Positions 29,519 through 44,500 of a stretch of DNA of 64,000 bases are shown piece by piece. A model generated the notes under the pieces. It searched no databases and had not been told where the DNA came from. It saw only the letters and a program-made list of their open reading frames with translations. Source of the DNA: Luidia sarsii. Taxonomy: Eukaryota; Echinodermata; Asteroidea; Paxillosida; Luidiidae. Made by a program: the position numbers and the translations under genes. Location: positions 19,045,493 to 19,109,492 of the forward strand of contig OX465102.1 of assembly GCA_949987565.1 (NCBI GenBank), in the 5' to 3' direction. Positions within the stretch are counted from its first letter, which is position 1. Each line of letters begins with the position of its first letter.

Positions 29519-32500
29519 CTGTGATTTGGATGGCAAATTTCAACAAAAAATTGCAGGAAAAAAATGTAAGTACTACGTACATAAAAAGTCAAACAAATAA
29601 ATGAAAAACTGACTAGGTACATTTTTTCAAAAAATGCCAAGAAAACTTTGACTGAACCAGGACATAACCAGAGACCTCTGATTTTGCATACCAGCACCTT
29701 TACCATCTGAGCTTTCCATCCCTAAGATGGTGGCTTTCTCAAGTAGTCACCTGGTCTTTGCTGGGTTGGGGGCTCCAGTCAGATGCATTCCACCATTAAC
29801 CACCGTGTATCTCCAGGGATCATGGTGAGCCCCCGTTTTCACTCCGATGCAAACAATCAAATCTGGCTACAGCAGCTCAGAATCACACAAAGTGGATGTA
29901 GCTTTTTCAATTTCAAGCCAAACAAATGGAAAACTGACTAGGAACCTACAAAAGCTTAAAAAAAGAGTAGAGGGTCTGACAATGCCAAACCTAGCGGGAC
30001 CTTTCTCAAAGGCAGAACATGTTTGAGAAAGGTCCTGCCTTTGAGAAAGATCCTGCTAGGATCAAAACTTCAGGGAGATGTTACATAATTTTGTTTGGTT
30101 TATATGGCGCATCGTTGTGCTGAAAGCATTGTAAGAATGACATTTTGCACCCATCTTAGATAAGAATCGAAGGTTTGCATGGTGGAAGTACCAAGTGGAA
30201 GGTTTGCGGTGAATACATGTAATACATCCCACATCCACTTGTATCTGTCTTAAAATCCTTGGGAGCACCAAGTACTTGTTTCCATTAAGAAGGCTTTTAG
30301 TAGTGTCTGACCAATCATTTTAAGACGATCTACACTACCATAAGTGGCCATTTACTAATGGTTGATGGGTGCTTTGCTCAAGGATGCAGGTATCCCTGGC
30401 CGCATGCAATCACAGTACACTTTCAGAAAATTTGCAGAGGATCTCAGCAGTAGAAAAGCCATATACTGTGCATGGAGGTACTCAGGCCTGAGTAGCTGAA
30501 GAGTTTACATGGTAGCTTAGTTCTTTCGTCAGTGGAGAATCAAGTACAGAGGGGGTTTATCAGGTGAAACATTTATAAAATCACATGATTGACCTCTGGT
30601 GCATCTCATATAACACCCACAACTTCTGCACCCTTCCGGCGATCTCCAGAACACACATACATGTACATGTAACTGAGCACCATCATTCATTGGAATCCAG
30701 CAGTCTCTTGATGACAGGCAAAGTACACAATGTAAAAAACATTGACTTATCATCACCCACATCCTTGAAAGAAAGAACTGACTTACATGGTGTCACCGCA
30801 AACTTTCAATGCAGAATGTGTGTTACAAGCCATTGGTGGTGAAAAGTAGGGGGCACTTCTTCAAACCAAAATCCTCCCATGCAAGTGCAATGCTGGTGCC
30901 ATATTTGGCCTACAGAGTTCCACCTTCTACATGTATAGAGGCCCATCACTTGCACTACAGCACTGGTAGATTAAAGATGCGTTCCCACTATTACCAAAAA
31001 GCGTAATTCACTTTTCAATTTTTTAGTTGTTCAACTTGTTTAAATATTCGCGATTATTTGCCAAGTGGCACATGCACCATTTGAACACAATGCTATCCAC
31101 AATCTGGCCGGGATTTGTTTGCGTTGCGATTTTTAGCATGAGCGAACACCAGCAAAACAAAACCAGTTTTTGAAACGTGATTTAATTTGCGATTTTCTGC
31201 AGTGTGAACGGCCCTACTATCATCGAATGGTAAGATCGAGTAGCCCACAGAAACCAAGTCCAATGCAAGAACAACTAAAATGAGAGACTGACGATTACTC
31301 ACCACAGCTCATGCCGTTTTTCTGCACCACCTCAGCGTGAGGACGATCCTTTGTGGCTAATACGTCCTGCATTGCTGCTTTGATCTCTGGGTCCTCTGTC
31401 CCAGCCATCAGATCCTCCACTGCCTTGGGGTTACGGCCATTCAGGATAAAGCTCTCCAACAGCTTGGCCCCTGTAATCAGACGAATGGTTGTGCATTGAA
31501 TCATTTCAGCAACCATGTAGCTTCTCATTTTGTGTAATGAAAAATAATTGAATTTAACCAATTCGGACCAGGCCACTTTTCAGTGTGCATGATCGCCACA
31601 TGGTTTTCTTTTATTTCAAATGTGCCATTTTCAAAACAATCGTGAATAATAAATAAAACAATAAGAGTAAAATATGTGTACATGCAAATCAAACCTAGCT
31701 GGCACAATCGGACAGCTGTTTCGGTTTTTTTTCATGCCACAAATTGTTTTGTAGTAGGGTGAAAATAATCTTTGTTTAAAAATCTTCAAATAGTGGTGTC
31801 TGCATTTGGAGGACACGGCACATAGCTACACCACCAGCACTCCGAATTCGGCGGACCTGGTGGGTGCAAATAAAGTAGACTGTGGTACAGTGGTACTAGG
31901 CCCAAATCTAATGGAACAGTCAGGTCCAAACATGTGTTCAATTGGCATGGGAAGACCAGTAATGTCTTACCTGCGAGGGCAAATTTAACAGCAATTTCAT
32001 TGACCTGGGTGATCCTCACAAGGGTCTCCACATGCTCCATTAGCTTGGGATCGCCGGCATATAGTGCCACCAACGGCGCCACCTTACAGACACCATCCAT
32101 CTGAAGAGAAGAAGAATTACATACAAGTACATAGCGTAAACATACAAACTTATGCAAGATATTTAAAAAAAAAAAAAATGATAACAAATACAAGACGGAT
32201 TGAGATTTTTATTTTCATTCAAATCAAGATTATAAATGTCAAAGTGAGATTTTTGTATTCACACAAAGAAAAACGACAAAATATTGATTTTTGAATCGCA
32301 CTTAACAAAACGAAAAAGTAAATCACGCTTTTTGATGCTAGTGTTCTGCACCAAATAAGATGAAAAAATACCCACTATAAGTCACGTGATGGCATGTAAA
32401 CATTGGTCATGCAATCATGTTATTGCACATACCGGTACATGTACACGCATGCACATACCATTAATGTAAATGCACAAACAGATGTCAAAAAGTGCAAGGG

Positions 32501-35500
32501 CTTCTGCTATATTGACTTGATTGGCTCCTCTGTTGTTAATGGTACATGTAGTTCATATCACCACAGACCGAGTCCGAACAAGATACAATATCCACTAATT
32601 ATGATCACTGCAGTTTACTGAACAGCTGTTGAGCGGGCAGGAAGACACTTTCCAGGAATCTATCGTGCTGTGAGATTGCTGTCACTTCAAACTCTTCTCA
32701 TCTTTAGGCAGATTCACACGCAGGAGGCAAACCACATCCAACCTGCTTATTTTTGTCAGACAGCTCATCACCAGAACTTGGCGGTTGTCTCTCATCAGTG
32801 ATCATTCACAGAAAAACCGCCAGAGGGAGAGACGGAGGGGGGATACAGTCTGGGACCCAGTCCCCATATATGTACGAATGTATGTGCCACTGGCCAAGGA
32901 CTCAATTACACACAGCAGCTTGTAAGTCCAAAGTGTTGGCTGTATAAAAACCAGGGTGCTGGCAGGCTGGCTAAAGATCCACAAAGCACTCACCAAAACC
33001 TTCCATAATCGGATACATGTATGTATGCAATTGTTAACAGTAAATAGGCCCAATGAATCATGGAAATTTCAAGAAATGGCAATCCTTTCATATAGGGCCT
33101 ACTTAATTACTTGGTGGATGATATGGACTGGCAAACTGGGTCACTGTTAGTGTTATCATACAGGCATGTAAAAATCTGGTCAATTTTGTTATTTACAAAC
33201 AAGACTTCACAATGATGTTTGCATCTCTTCAGAACAACCCCTTTTGGGATGATGGGATGGAGCCACAGATAAGATGGTAAGAGCACTAGTACACAAGGTC
33301 TTGTTTTAAGTCCCAGTCCAGTCAAAGCTTTCATTGCCATCTTTCAAAAAAAGAGTAATATGCAAAAATGTTGCAAACTTCTTACTGACTAAAATGACCA
33401 AAATGCAAAAATCAACAATCAACAATTGGCCTGATATTTCAATCCTACATTACCAGGACCTTTCTCAAAGGCGAAAGATGGAAACATCAGGCCCTCCTAA
33501 TTTTTGATATAAAAAAAAGAAGAAGAACATTTTAAGACTTAATTTAAATGCAGCAAAGACGGGTTGATAATGTTCCCATAACAGACCAAGAGGTCAATGA
33601 CCCTTCAATGCAGGAAACAAGTGAACATGTGACATATGGGCGTGTTGATATGTATAGCCACAGGGCGAACCTGATGCCAGCATAGCGAGCACACCTGCAC
33701 AAACACAAGAAGGTTACATTGCAACTGCAAAATAAACACTTGCAGGGTCGGTGACCTCCTTAAGTTTGGAGTGTCATTGGAGATCAACATGGTGAAAATT
33801 AATGTAACACTTTTGTGCTCAAAATGTGAAGATCAATTTCTGAATTTGGGGAAAGATTTTCACACCTGTTACACAAAATTTACAAATCATTAACTTCGGG
33901 GAAATTGGTCAGGTTTTTTTTTTTTACAAAATTTCATTAAAAAAAATGCTTCACACTTTGAGGACATTTCTCACACAAAGGAATGCACATTATTTTCATT
34001 AAATTAGGAATCTTTTTACTCTAAGTTGTATTTTTTTTTTTAAAGAACAATGCAAATTAATTTCAGGTGATGGGCACATGTGTGTAAAAGCCTTTCCCCA
34101 TCACAAAAACAACTTAAGATCACTTAAAAGGTGGTCATATAAAAATGGGTGTCATGGTTCACCATTATGGAATAATTCAAATAAGATTTTCCTTCTTTGA
34201 AAATTATGTTATAAGCCCTAATATCAATCGGTATTTTTTTTTAGATCTTACATAACAAAGTTGTGAGACTTATTTATAGACACACATGTACTGTCCCAAA
34301 CCACACACCCACTCCTCATTGCTAATCTTCACTGGCTGTAATTCAGTGAGGGTTTTCCCTCTCGATGTAATAAGCACCAAGTGCTCAGTGCTTTGCCCGA
34401 TTGTCAGGCAGCTCGGGTGGGATTCAAACCAGCAACTTCTGCTTTCTAGTGCACATAGATTTAATGTTGCATTTTTTTTTTAAATGAGCCAGTAATATTG
34501 TCCTAGTATTAGCCGCATCATGTGACAGTTGATTTTTTTCTTCTTCAAAAAACAGATTAATATTAATAAGTAATAAAGGCATAATAAATAGTACAAGAAA
34601 AATGTACCATATGGGGTCTTGCAGCCCAGGCAATGCTGGCACTCCCGGTGATGCCTGAGTGTGTGTGTTGTGTACCGAGTATTTCCAAATTGCTCTACTT
34701 ACAAAAAAACTGACAAAGTTTCTTCAGTCATCAAAAATGTATACCATAATCACTAAAGTAAATCACTTAAGTACCGGTATCTGTCAAGATGTGATAATTC
34801 CTTTATACATTACAAAGAGTACATGAGTGGCCTGATTTGAATGAACTGACACACAAGAGGGCACTGCACTGAACAGTGAGGTAATAAAATTTAATTTGAT
34901 CATCATGGATATATGTATGTAAACCGTTGTACAACCCGTATGCTCATACACAAAATAAAAGTACATACACTGTATACAGTAATAATTTACAACTCTATGG
35001 AATACCCCATACTTGAATTTCACTCATCTCAATGCAATATGACCTACATGTGCATGTACATGTACGATAAACACACAAACTTGTTTACATTTAACAGACC
35101 AGAAACTTTTCATCTAATTCAATGAAGGGAGCTAAAGGGCAAATAACTAACTCCAGTGACTCCTAAACCTGAATAATTCAATATGGAAAAAATAAACCGG
35201 TATACAGATTTCCATCTACATACATTTAGAGCCGAGGTCAGTGGGAAAATGGTTTTCATTATGATAACCACTCCCCATAACTTAAGATATCAGTGCAAGG
35301 ATCATTTGGTAATCGCATATGGAATTTGCATGCCTGGAGTTATTGCCATACCGGATTCCTGAACCAAATACCAATATTTAACAGACTCCAGGGCTTGCGG
35401 ACTGCTGTGGTTCACCCGGCTGTGGTTCACCCAGTCCAGTGAGTCTAGGCATAAACTCCTGCCTACAAAGTATACATGCCGCAGCCACTGGGAAATCAGA

Positions 35501-38500
35501 AGCCCTCTCCTCTGAGTCGTGCGTGTCGTTTGTAGTTTTTGCATCCCACACTTTTTTTTACTTTAATCCTTTGCCTGCAGCAACAGCGTCCTGCTTTTCC
35601 ACACCGTGATTAGGGCAAATAAAAGCTGGCAACCCAGACGTGGCTGGGGCCTGAACACTTGGAGACCTGGGTGTCTTTGTGGTAATGACATTGGGAATGC
35701 TCTGCTGGGCCCCTTGGCAATGTACACGTACAAGCACACACCCACAAACATACAGAAAGCAATCAGAATGCTTGACCACTTCAGGTCAAAGGTCCTTGCA
35801 CAATTTCTTTATAAGTGTCGTTTGGATGGTAGCAGAACCTTTCTAAAAGGCAGAATGACATCAGTCCTGCTAGTATCAAAACATCAGGCCCTCCTAATTT
35901 CTGATAATTTATTTGCTTTTTGGTCATTTTAGTCAGTAAGCAGTTTGCAACATTTTTACATATTACCAGTCAGAAAGAAAAGATGCAAACATTGCAGTGT
36001 GGATCTTGTATAACGACTAATAATTCTCTATCCTTCTGAGAAAGGTTCTGCTGGGATCCAATTGTCAGGCGCTTTAACAATTTGAGATTTGTAGAACTTG
36101 AATCATCTACATCGGTTAGCAGTTTTCAACATTTTGGGATTCAAATCTGTGATTCACTGATTCCTGCTTCCTAGCAAAGATACATTTTGTACCATGCCCA
36201 TGCCTTCTTCAACAAGAAGCCGGGCAGTATACATGTGTTATTTTGAAACTGGTACTGGTTCCTGGGATCAATTGGACATTTGAACATTGGACCTTTGACA
36301 CTTTTTATGAATTCTATGGTATGCATTACTGAAAATATTAAAATGCAAAATAAAATGTATCTTCAAACAAATGCAGGGAACAAAATTGACTGTGTAATTT
36401 CAATATGATTAATGTTTAATGCTTCAGACTGAGCCCACCTCCTAACCTGGCAAAAACTAGATGACTATTTGGGAAGGCCACTATCTAAAAGCTGGATAGC
36501 TCAATTGAGAAGAGCACTGGTAGGCCTACACCAAACCAGAGGTCTCTGGCTCATGTACTGGTCCAGTCAAAGTTGTCTAGGGCTGGATAGCTCAGATGGT
36601 AAGAGCGCTTTTAATCAATAAAAATGGAGTAACATGCACAAATGTTACAAACTGCTTACTGACTGAGAGTACCAAATTGAAAATCTCAACAACAAAAATA
36701 GGAGGGCTTGATTTTTTTATACTTTCACTGCCTTTGATTTAGCCTTTGGCTAAGATCAAAATGTCTGGCTTTTAGTCAAGAAAAAAAAAATGAACAGAAC
36801 TTTGACAATGGAGGATTTGAACCCACGCATCTGGTTTAACATGCCAGTCCTCTACCTACTGAGTTACATAATTTATCAGTCATTAGGTGAAGGGATCACA
36901 AATAGTCATGTACCATTGCTTGGTGGGGTTAGTATTATTATCTTATTAAAAACAATTTTCATTGAAGCACACCATACTCAATCAATTAGAAGTTGTTATT
37001 CTTCCAAGGTCTTCTCAGAAGACTTTCTGCAAAAAGACCATTATTGCAAATAAGGCAAACAAATTACTACATACGTAGGCCTATATGCCTAAGTGGATAA
37101 TGGGGGATCCAATAAGTAATGTAGCCAGCATTTATTGTGAACAAGTCAAAATTAAAAAAATAGATGGCAGTATAAAATGTATGCATCTTTCTTGCTTCTT
37201 GATGGGACATGCAGTCTAGCAAAAAAAGAGCAATAAATGAGATAGAACTAAAATGATGTATATGATTAAGAATAAAGCTAAATGAATGAGCTACATGTAG
37301 CCATTTAGCTTGAATTGGTAAGGGCTAGTCAGCAATGTAGCAGACTACCCATGTGAAGTACCGAGTTGTCTACAGTCTGCATAAGAAAGTACATGTCAGT
37401 ATCGAAAGTACCGGTATGTGTTAAGCCTGCTTCTTGAAAACACATCCAAGCTAGCCAAAAATTAGCAACCTCTTCTATCTACAGTAGGCAGTGATATCAT
37501 GAATAATTGCAAAATAATAAACAAAAGTGACCAGATCAATGCAAATAGAGAAAAGTCATTCACTTATGGAGACGACTGGGCCAGTCTGCCAGCCAAGCCC
37601 TAAAAAAACAGTCTACAGTAAGCAGTACCATGTGCATGCATAAACAAGATGAAATATTGGAGTGCCGCCAAGTGCAGTCAGCTTCAAAGAGATGCCACGT
37701 TGATTCATGGCTTTCGTTTCCGCCAACAGCGCAGGTAATTAGCGGTGAGGGGTTGATGTTTAAGTTAGGCGACTGCACCGTCTGAGCACTGACCCTCCAA
37801 AAGCTGCAATGAATAGGCAGTATACTCTGTACATAAGAGATGGGCTCTTTATTTCACACTCAAAAGCCTGGGGTTTTGCATTAACAGAGGCTGGTGATAG
37901 AGTCTGTGCCATTGATTGACTATGGTCCTTGGCTTAGAGCTCCCTCCAAATAAAATCACACATTGAGACTTCCCATTCAATTTGATGCAATTGCTGTTGT
38001 TTCCATATTTACATGTATTAAGCACACAAGACCTGAAGACACCCAGATGAGAGATTCATAGAAATATCACACATGCATGTCGCAGTCAGTCATTGTCATG
38101 AGTTGCTCCCTATCTCCTTCTTTCCTTATGGTTAGCCCTTAACCTTGAGTGGCTTTATAGCCTTGTTTGGGGCTGAATCAATAAATAAAATAATAATTTA
38201 CTATAGAAAAAGTTTAAATGTGGCTCAAAACCTCCACGAACCATCGTTTCAGGACCTCCATGCTGTCATGGCAGTGGGAATAACTGAACTTGATTCTACC
38301 CCTACATGTAGGTTATTGGTCTCCACAGATAAATCAATGGGAAGTGTACAGGTATGTAAAAAAAAGCAAAATAAACATTAATAGCCAATCGCGAAGATTA
38401 CTTGCCTAGAACTCACCTAGGTTTTACTGCATGATTTCAAATGTCTGACAATTTGGGAGGCCCCTAACTTAAGGCTGAATAGATCAGTTGGGCGGGCACT

Positions 38501-41500
38501 GGGATATTTTAATCAGATGTTCAGGTGGAAATTCCAGTCCAGCCAATTCCTTGTTTGATCCTGTGTTACCATCCTTCTTTATGGCTGAGTCATGGGTCAT
38601 TACCAAGGACATGGAAAACAAGATCAAAGCCTTTGCAACATCATGCTATAGGGTCATATTAGGTCATCAGGCATGTAGATCGGATTCCAAATGAGACCAT
38701 CTATAACCTGACCAACACCGCCCCACTTATTATCAAAGTCAAGGCACTGCAACTCAAATTTTTAGGCCATATACTCCACCTCAAAGTTGATGAGCTTTTA
38801 TGATCCACTACCTGGGAAGACGAAACCAGGACGGTCTCTCACATTGTACCTGCAGTATGTCCAGCACCACAATTGGGAGATACTGAAGCTTAGGGATCAT
38901 GCTGCTTCCAGACAAAATTACTTCTCTGGCTCAAGACTGTAGCAGTTGGAGAAAATTTGTAGTTGCCTGTTCCGCAGCCGATTGATGATGATGATGATGT
39001 TGAATTCACTTAACAAAGTCCCTTTCTTTTGCTTGTATGGAAACTAGTTAAGAAAAAACTCTGATAAGTGTACATTGTAAGAGCAAAAGAATATTAAGCC
39101 TAAGTCCCACTCAAAACAAAAACTTTCTTTGCCAACTTTTCAAATTGTTTAACAATTTCCCAGTCAGTTTTCCTTTAATTTCATTGAGAAATGTCTATTA
39201 ATGCTAGTGGAAGATTTGTGGTGAACACCAGTCTTTTGAGACTGGATCCTGATGACAGGCTCTTTTCAGAGCCACACTGTCTCAAAAGATGTATGTTACA
39301 TGGTGTTCACCGCAAATCTCCCACTTGGTATTTCCACCATGCAAACCTTCATATCTCATCAAACTCTGACACCACCATACATTTTAATTTGAAAATCTTG
39401 TCACTTTTCACACTGCACATCAACATGTGCAGAGTTAACCTCACTGCTGAGTCCTGCACTTAACCAGTGAGGCTATAATATTTCCCAGGTCAAGGGCAAA
39501 AGCCCAGCACTTCAAAATTTACTCAGCCAACAAAATGGAAATGACCTATTTAAGTATAATATGTACATATAGCCATGATAGCTGCTGGCCAGTATAAGAC
39601 CGTGTCCTGTAATTGCACCATGAACTCAAATGTACCAAGGCATATTAGGACAAAATATTTATGTACGTGCACTCAAGAATACAATTCTACCTCCAGTCCA
39701 CCACTGGTGAACAAAGGGATATCAAATTATGGCAACAGTAATCTTTCAGGAGAAAAAACAATCCCAGGAAACACAAAAGAATGACAACAAGGAGTCAATA
39801 AATGAATCAACAAGATACACTTCAAATCTTATCTGTAGCAGATGCAAGTCACATGAAGAAATGCATTAGACCTTCACAGAGGGGTAAAACCATTATTATA
39901 GTCTTTTAGGAGGCCATTGAAATCGGGAGAACAAGTTTATGGCCAGATTATTATTTTTAACTGAAGGTGCATTTACGCACTGCCTATGCTTCAATGCACA
40001 GATGCAACGTCGTCTCATTGGCGTAGCCATGACCATAGTTGTACCTTATGATCACATGGATGTATTCATGGATCTATCTGTGCTTGTGAGGGGTTCTCAA
40101 CTAGATTCAAATTACATAACATGACCTATAAATACATGTACCGAACCCGCTCTCTGCCATTTTAGCACTCCCAGTACAATACGTACCCCGTTATATTGTG
40201 TTCTCCCATCAGCAACTTACAATACTACAGGGGCACAATGGTCAAATGAGAGTTTTCAACATGTTGGCTATTCGCATCGGTTGCCAATGATATACATGGG
40301 CACACTGGACAAGGCACTATCCACGTGGAATTCAATGCTCAAGAAACAAGAATTCAATGTGCCAATCCTAGCAAACTCTATGAAATTTCGGAGAGGTCCT
40401 GCTTGACATAGGACTGAAACATCAAGCCGTGTCCGTACTGGACTCTTTTTTTTTAAGGTTTTACTTTTACCAAGACGATGGTAAAATTAAAAAAGAATTG
40501 CCCAATGTAACCACTGTCTGAAAAGTTTACCAACAGTCCAAGATCGTGGTAAAAGTAACCAAGCATACAGTAAAATTAATCCAAACAATGCCAAACGCAT
40601 GTGTGGTGGCCTGTGTAGCATGACCTCACTCCCATGGCAGGATGCAGGGCCGGATGTACACTTTCCCATGTGCCACTTTTACCGACTCACTGCACCAGTG
40701 CACTGTCCACACTGCACTTATCATCTTGGAAAAAGTGACCGGGTAACTTTTCCTGGGCAGCAGTTGGTCAGTAGAAGTAACCACTGGACTTCAACTGAAA
40801 TGTCCCAGGCTGTCTGCACTGTACATAAAAATGGTCTCGGTAAGTTTTACTGAAAAAAGTCCAGAGCAGACAGGGCTAAACCCCTCAAGATGCAGGTCAT
40901 TATTTTCAGCAAGCAGTTAGCCATTTTGGTATCACTTCATCTGACGATTAATGGGCGAAGTAAGCCACAGTAATCCCCAAAGTACCATACCCCAGACCAT
41001 GGAGCCCTTGGGCCACATTTCATGAAATAAATTATGGCTTGGGAAGTAGGGCCTATATGCTAACAATAAGCTTATTTTTTTACTGATTCCATCAAATTGT
41101 CAAAATCTCTTCTTTTTCAAAACACAAATGGACAAGAAAGGCATGCATGTCTTGCACAGTTCCCAACATTGAGGGTTACTTTTAGTATTGGTTAGTGCAA
41201 AGTTGATTGGCTTAAAATGATCCACGCACACAAACTGTGTTGTTAGCAAGTAAGATAAAGAAACAGGTTCCATGAAATCTGCCCCTGGTGATATTTGATG
41301 CGAAAATTCTCAGGAAGGAGAAGTAGAGAGAGACAACATCTCACATACATGTACATGTTCGTAGCTTAAAATAATCAAATGAGTAAAGGAAAAACTGACT
41401 GGGCACTGACTGGAACAAATTAATTTTGGAAAATGGCAAAGAAAACTTTGACTGAGCTTGGGACATGAACCTGAGACCTCTGGTTTTGCGTACCAGCCAT

Positions 41501-44500
41501 TAGACGGTGGCCTTCCCAAATAGTCAACTAGTCTTTGACAAAACTTGTTTTCAAACTGCTCACAGACTAAAATGACCAAAATGCAAATCTCCCAAAAGTA
41601 GAGTGTCTGATGTTTCCATCCTAGCAGTTACTTTCTCAAAGGCAGAAGGATTCTGCTTGGCTACAGACAGTCAGAAGAGTTCCACCAGCTTCCTTCAAAA
41701 GGCTGTCAATCCTGAGGATTGGATGAACATGTGAACCAATGTCTGTAGCAGACATGGCGCCTGATGATGATGAATATCTGTGTTTTACCAGAGGCCCAAA
41801 CACAAAGAGTGATGCTATAATTACCAGCATGTGCATGCGTTCCATGTGTCAAGCACTTGACCCAAAAATGTGTTGAACAATCTTGAGAAGAGACTGGCAT
41901 TTAATATATATGTAGGTTGAAGAACATGCCGATTCCAATCCCTGCTTTAACCCCTAGGGGCAGGATTTCTGCTGTAAGATTTGTTCGTTGAAGTGGTCTA
42001 GAGTCCCTGCCCAGCCCCAAGCAAAGACCAGGCCAGACTGATTGTCGACAATAATTGTATTCATAAGTGTTGTCATCAGAACACTTGAAGTGCCATTAAC
42101 TGCAAGCAATTTTTGACCCACAGCAGTCTGTAAGAATGTATTTAGAGGAGGCACCCATGCCTCACTTTCACAGAAATATCCCTAAGAAACTAGATCAAAG
42201 CTGTGCTTCAAGATGCATAATAAGAGAGGTCTGTGGTCTAGTGTCCTGTACTCAAGTTTTAAGCAATAGATTGCAGGTTCGAATCCATCCATAGGGTTCA
42301 TGAGGTGCATGCAGCCTTTGGAAACAATTACCTCTCTACATCCAAGCAGTAAATATTAAGTGGTTACTTGAATCAATAACAGTACACACGAGTATTTATA
42401 GGGACTCACTCACACTTAGCCCTAGCAGTTGCATGGTATGTTTTTATCTGCCCCTTCTAACAATTCAGTTTGGGTTAGGGTTATTCCTGTTTTTCTTTGA
42501 CTTAAATTGAAAAGGCTGCATCCACTTTGTGTGATCCCCATGCTGCTGTAGCCAGGTTTACAACAATAAGTTGTTTTCATCTGAATGAAAGGGGGGCATG
42601 ATCCCTAAAGATATATATGGCAGTTAATGGTTGAATGATTCTGGCTAATTCCCCCACCCTGATCACAGGTTTCATTTGGCTCATCTTTCAAAAAAATCTT
42701 ATCCATGCAAATTATAATTTCCTGATCTATAGGAACACTGCATAATATGACTATCAGACCATGCCACCATTAAGTACATGTATCATGTTCTGCAGTGGAT
42801 ATTAACTGATTTATGGCACACCTCAAAATGTGATCTCGAGTGTAAACAAAAACCACCCTGGCTCATTACATATGTAAGCAAATGGCTGTCAGAGAATAAA
42901 GAATTTTATTTTTTTACGTAAATGAACATTTTGACATGTTCACCACACCATGAAGTCAATCCCATTACGGAACACTACACTGAAAGTTAGGCCAAATAAA
43001 ATAAATGCTCTCAACTTGACAGCATGACCGAGTCCTTTTTGGTGATTTATGGAAATGATTTAACTCTGTCTAGCTCCTTTCATAAACAGCGGTTCATTCA
43101 AATTGTAGTTTAAAGATTAGCCTAAACCTACTCACCTTTCATTCATAATTCACATGGTGACGTGGAAAACCAGCTAAATAAATACTGTTTTTCCACTACA
43201 AAAATCTGTAAAAACTGGCCCCTTGTTTAAATTATAGATGCCATTATGGGAATAAATAAGTTTTATGTTGGCAATTGAAGCAAAACCACCAACCTCAGTT
43301 TTTTTATGGGCTGCTAAAATTCCAAGCAGGTGCTCAGGCTGACTGCAAAATTTCTCTTATAGTCAACTGACTTTTATGAAGAACAAAAATGGCAATGCCT
43401 TCATATACTACAGGGATTCTTCTGCATCTCATCTGGTGCTGTGTTCATCATCCATCGTGACATACTGGGCTCACCGCCTGGGATCACTAACAACACCTTA
43501 TTTCATGCTCGGAGAGACACGGCGTTCAATGTGCATGCTGAGAAAGCTGAATGATCCATGGTCAGTCAACCCACTCCAATCTACTGTCTTTGTATCTCAT
43601 TACACTGGATGTGGCATTACATGGGGAAAATCATATTACAAGAGAATGTCATATTATAATGGGAAAGTCATATTACATGTACATGGGAAAATCATATTAC
43701 ATTAGAAAGTCAAATCACATGGGAAAGTCACCATTATAAGGAGACATTGCTGGCTTTCTACATGTATTTGATCTAAACTAAGCTCATATTCACAAGTTCA
43801 AATGACCTGCCAATCCCCAGTGGGGAAACTGGAGGTGCAATTTTTTTCTGACCACAGCTTAGCTTTTTCAGTACATATTGACTTGTATGGCAAGCTAGGC
43901 TCATGTCATGTGGTGTGAAACAGCTTGTGAATGTGACACCATGGTGGTAAGGTTTGGAATATGGCATATGGCTGGCTCCAATTTTTTTTGCTACGGTTGG
44001 AAACAACACACAAGCCAATGGGAATTGGCAACAGCCATGAGCTACCCACTTGACATCTGAGTAATTTAAATCCATAGCCCAGTGTTTGGACAGGGTCTGG
44101 CCAGTTTCAGAAGGAGAAACACATAAGTTGACAACACAGAGATAAAAATACAAAGAATATTTCAATGATCTTTCACAGATGGCAGAGTACAAATCACTAC
44201 TTTGGAGGAATATACGGCAACACACAAAAAGCTTGCAAAATGCTTTGTGGCTGGAATGAGACAAAATGCACATTAAGATTTCAATGATTTATTACAGAAG
44301 GAAGAACGTGTCTCTTTGCCACAGGCAGATGGCACCACAAGACTCTGTTCTGAGCAATCATCTAAAGAGGTGCTCACAAAAGTCCTGGGAATAATGAAAG
44401 GGAAATAAAGTCTGGAATGACCTGCAAGGCAATCAAGGGACAGCGGTTACAAAATGAGGGAGACAAAGTCAAAAATGACGTCTAGACTCAAGCGTGGCCG

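Noticed and set aside
43773..44273. 166-aa minus-strand open frame as a gene
   Set aside because: No recognisable domain, no splice or start context, and it lies in a repeat-rich intron of a gene on the same strand.
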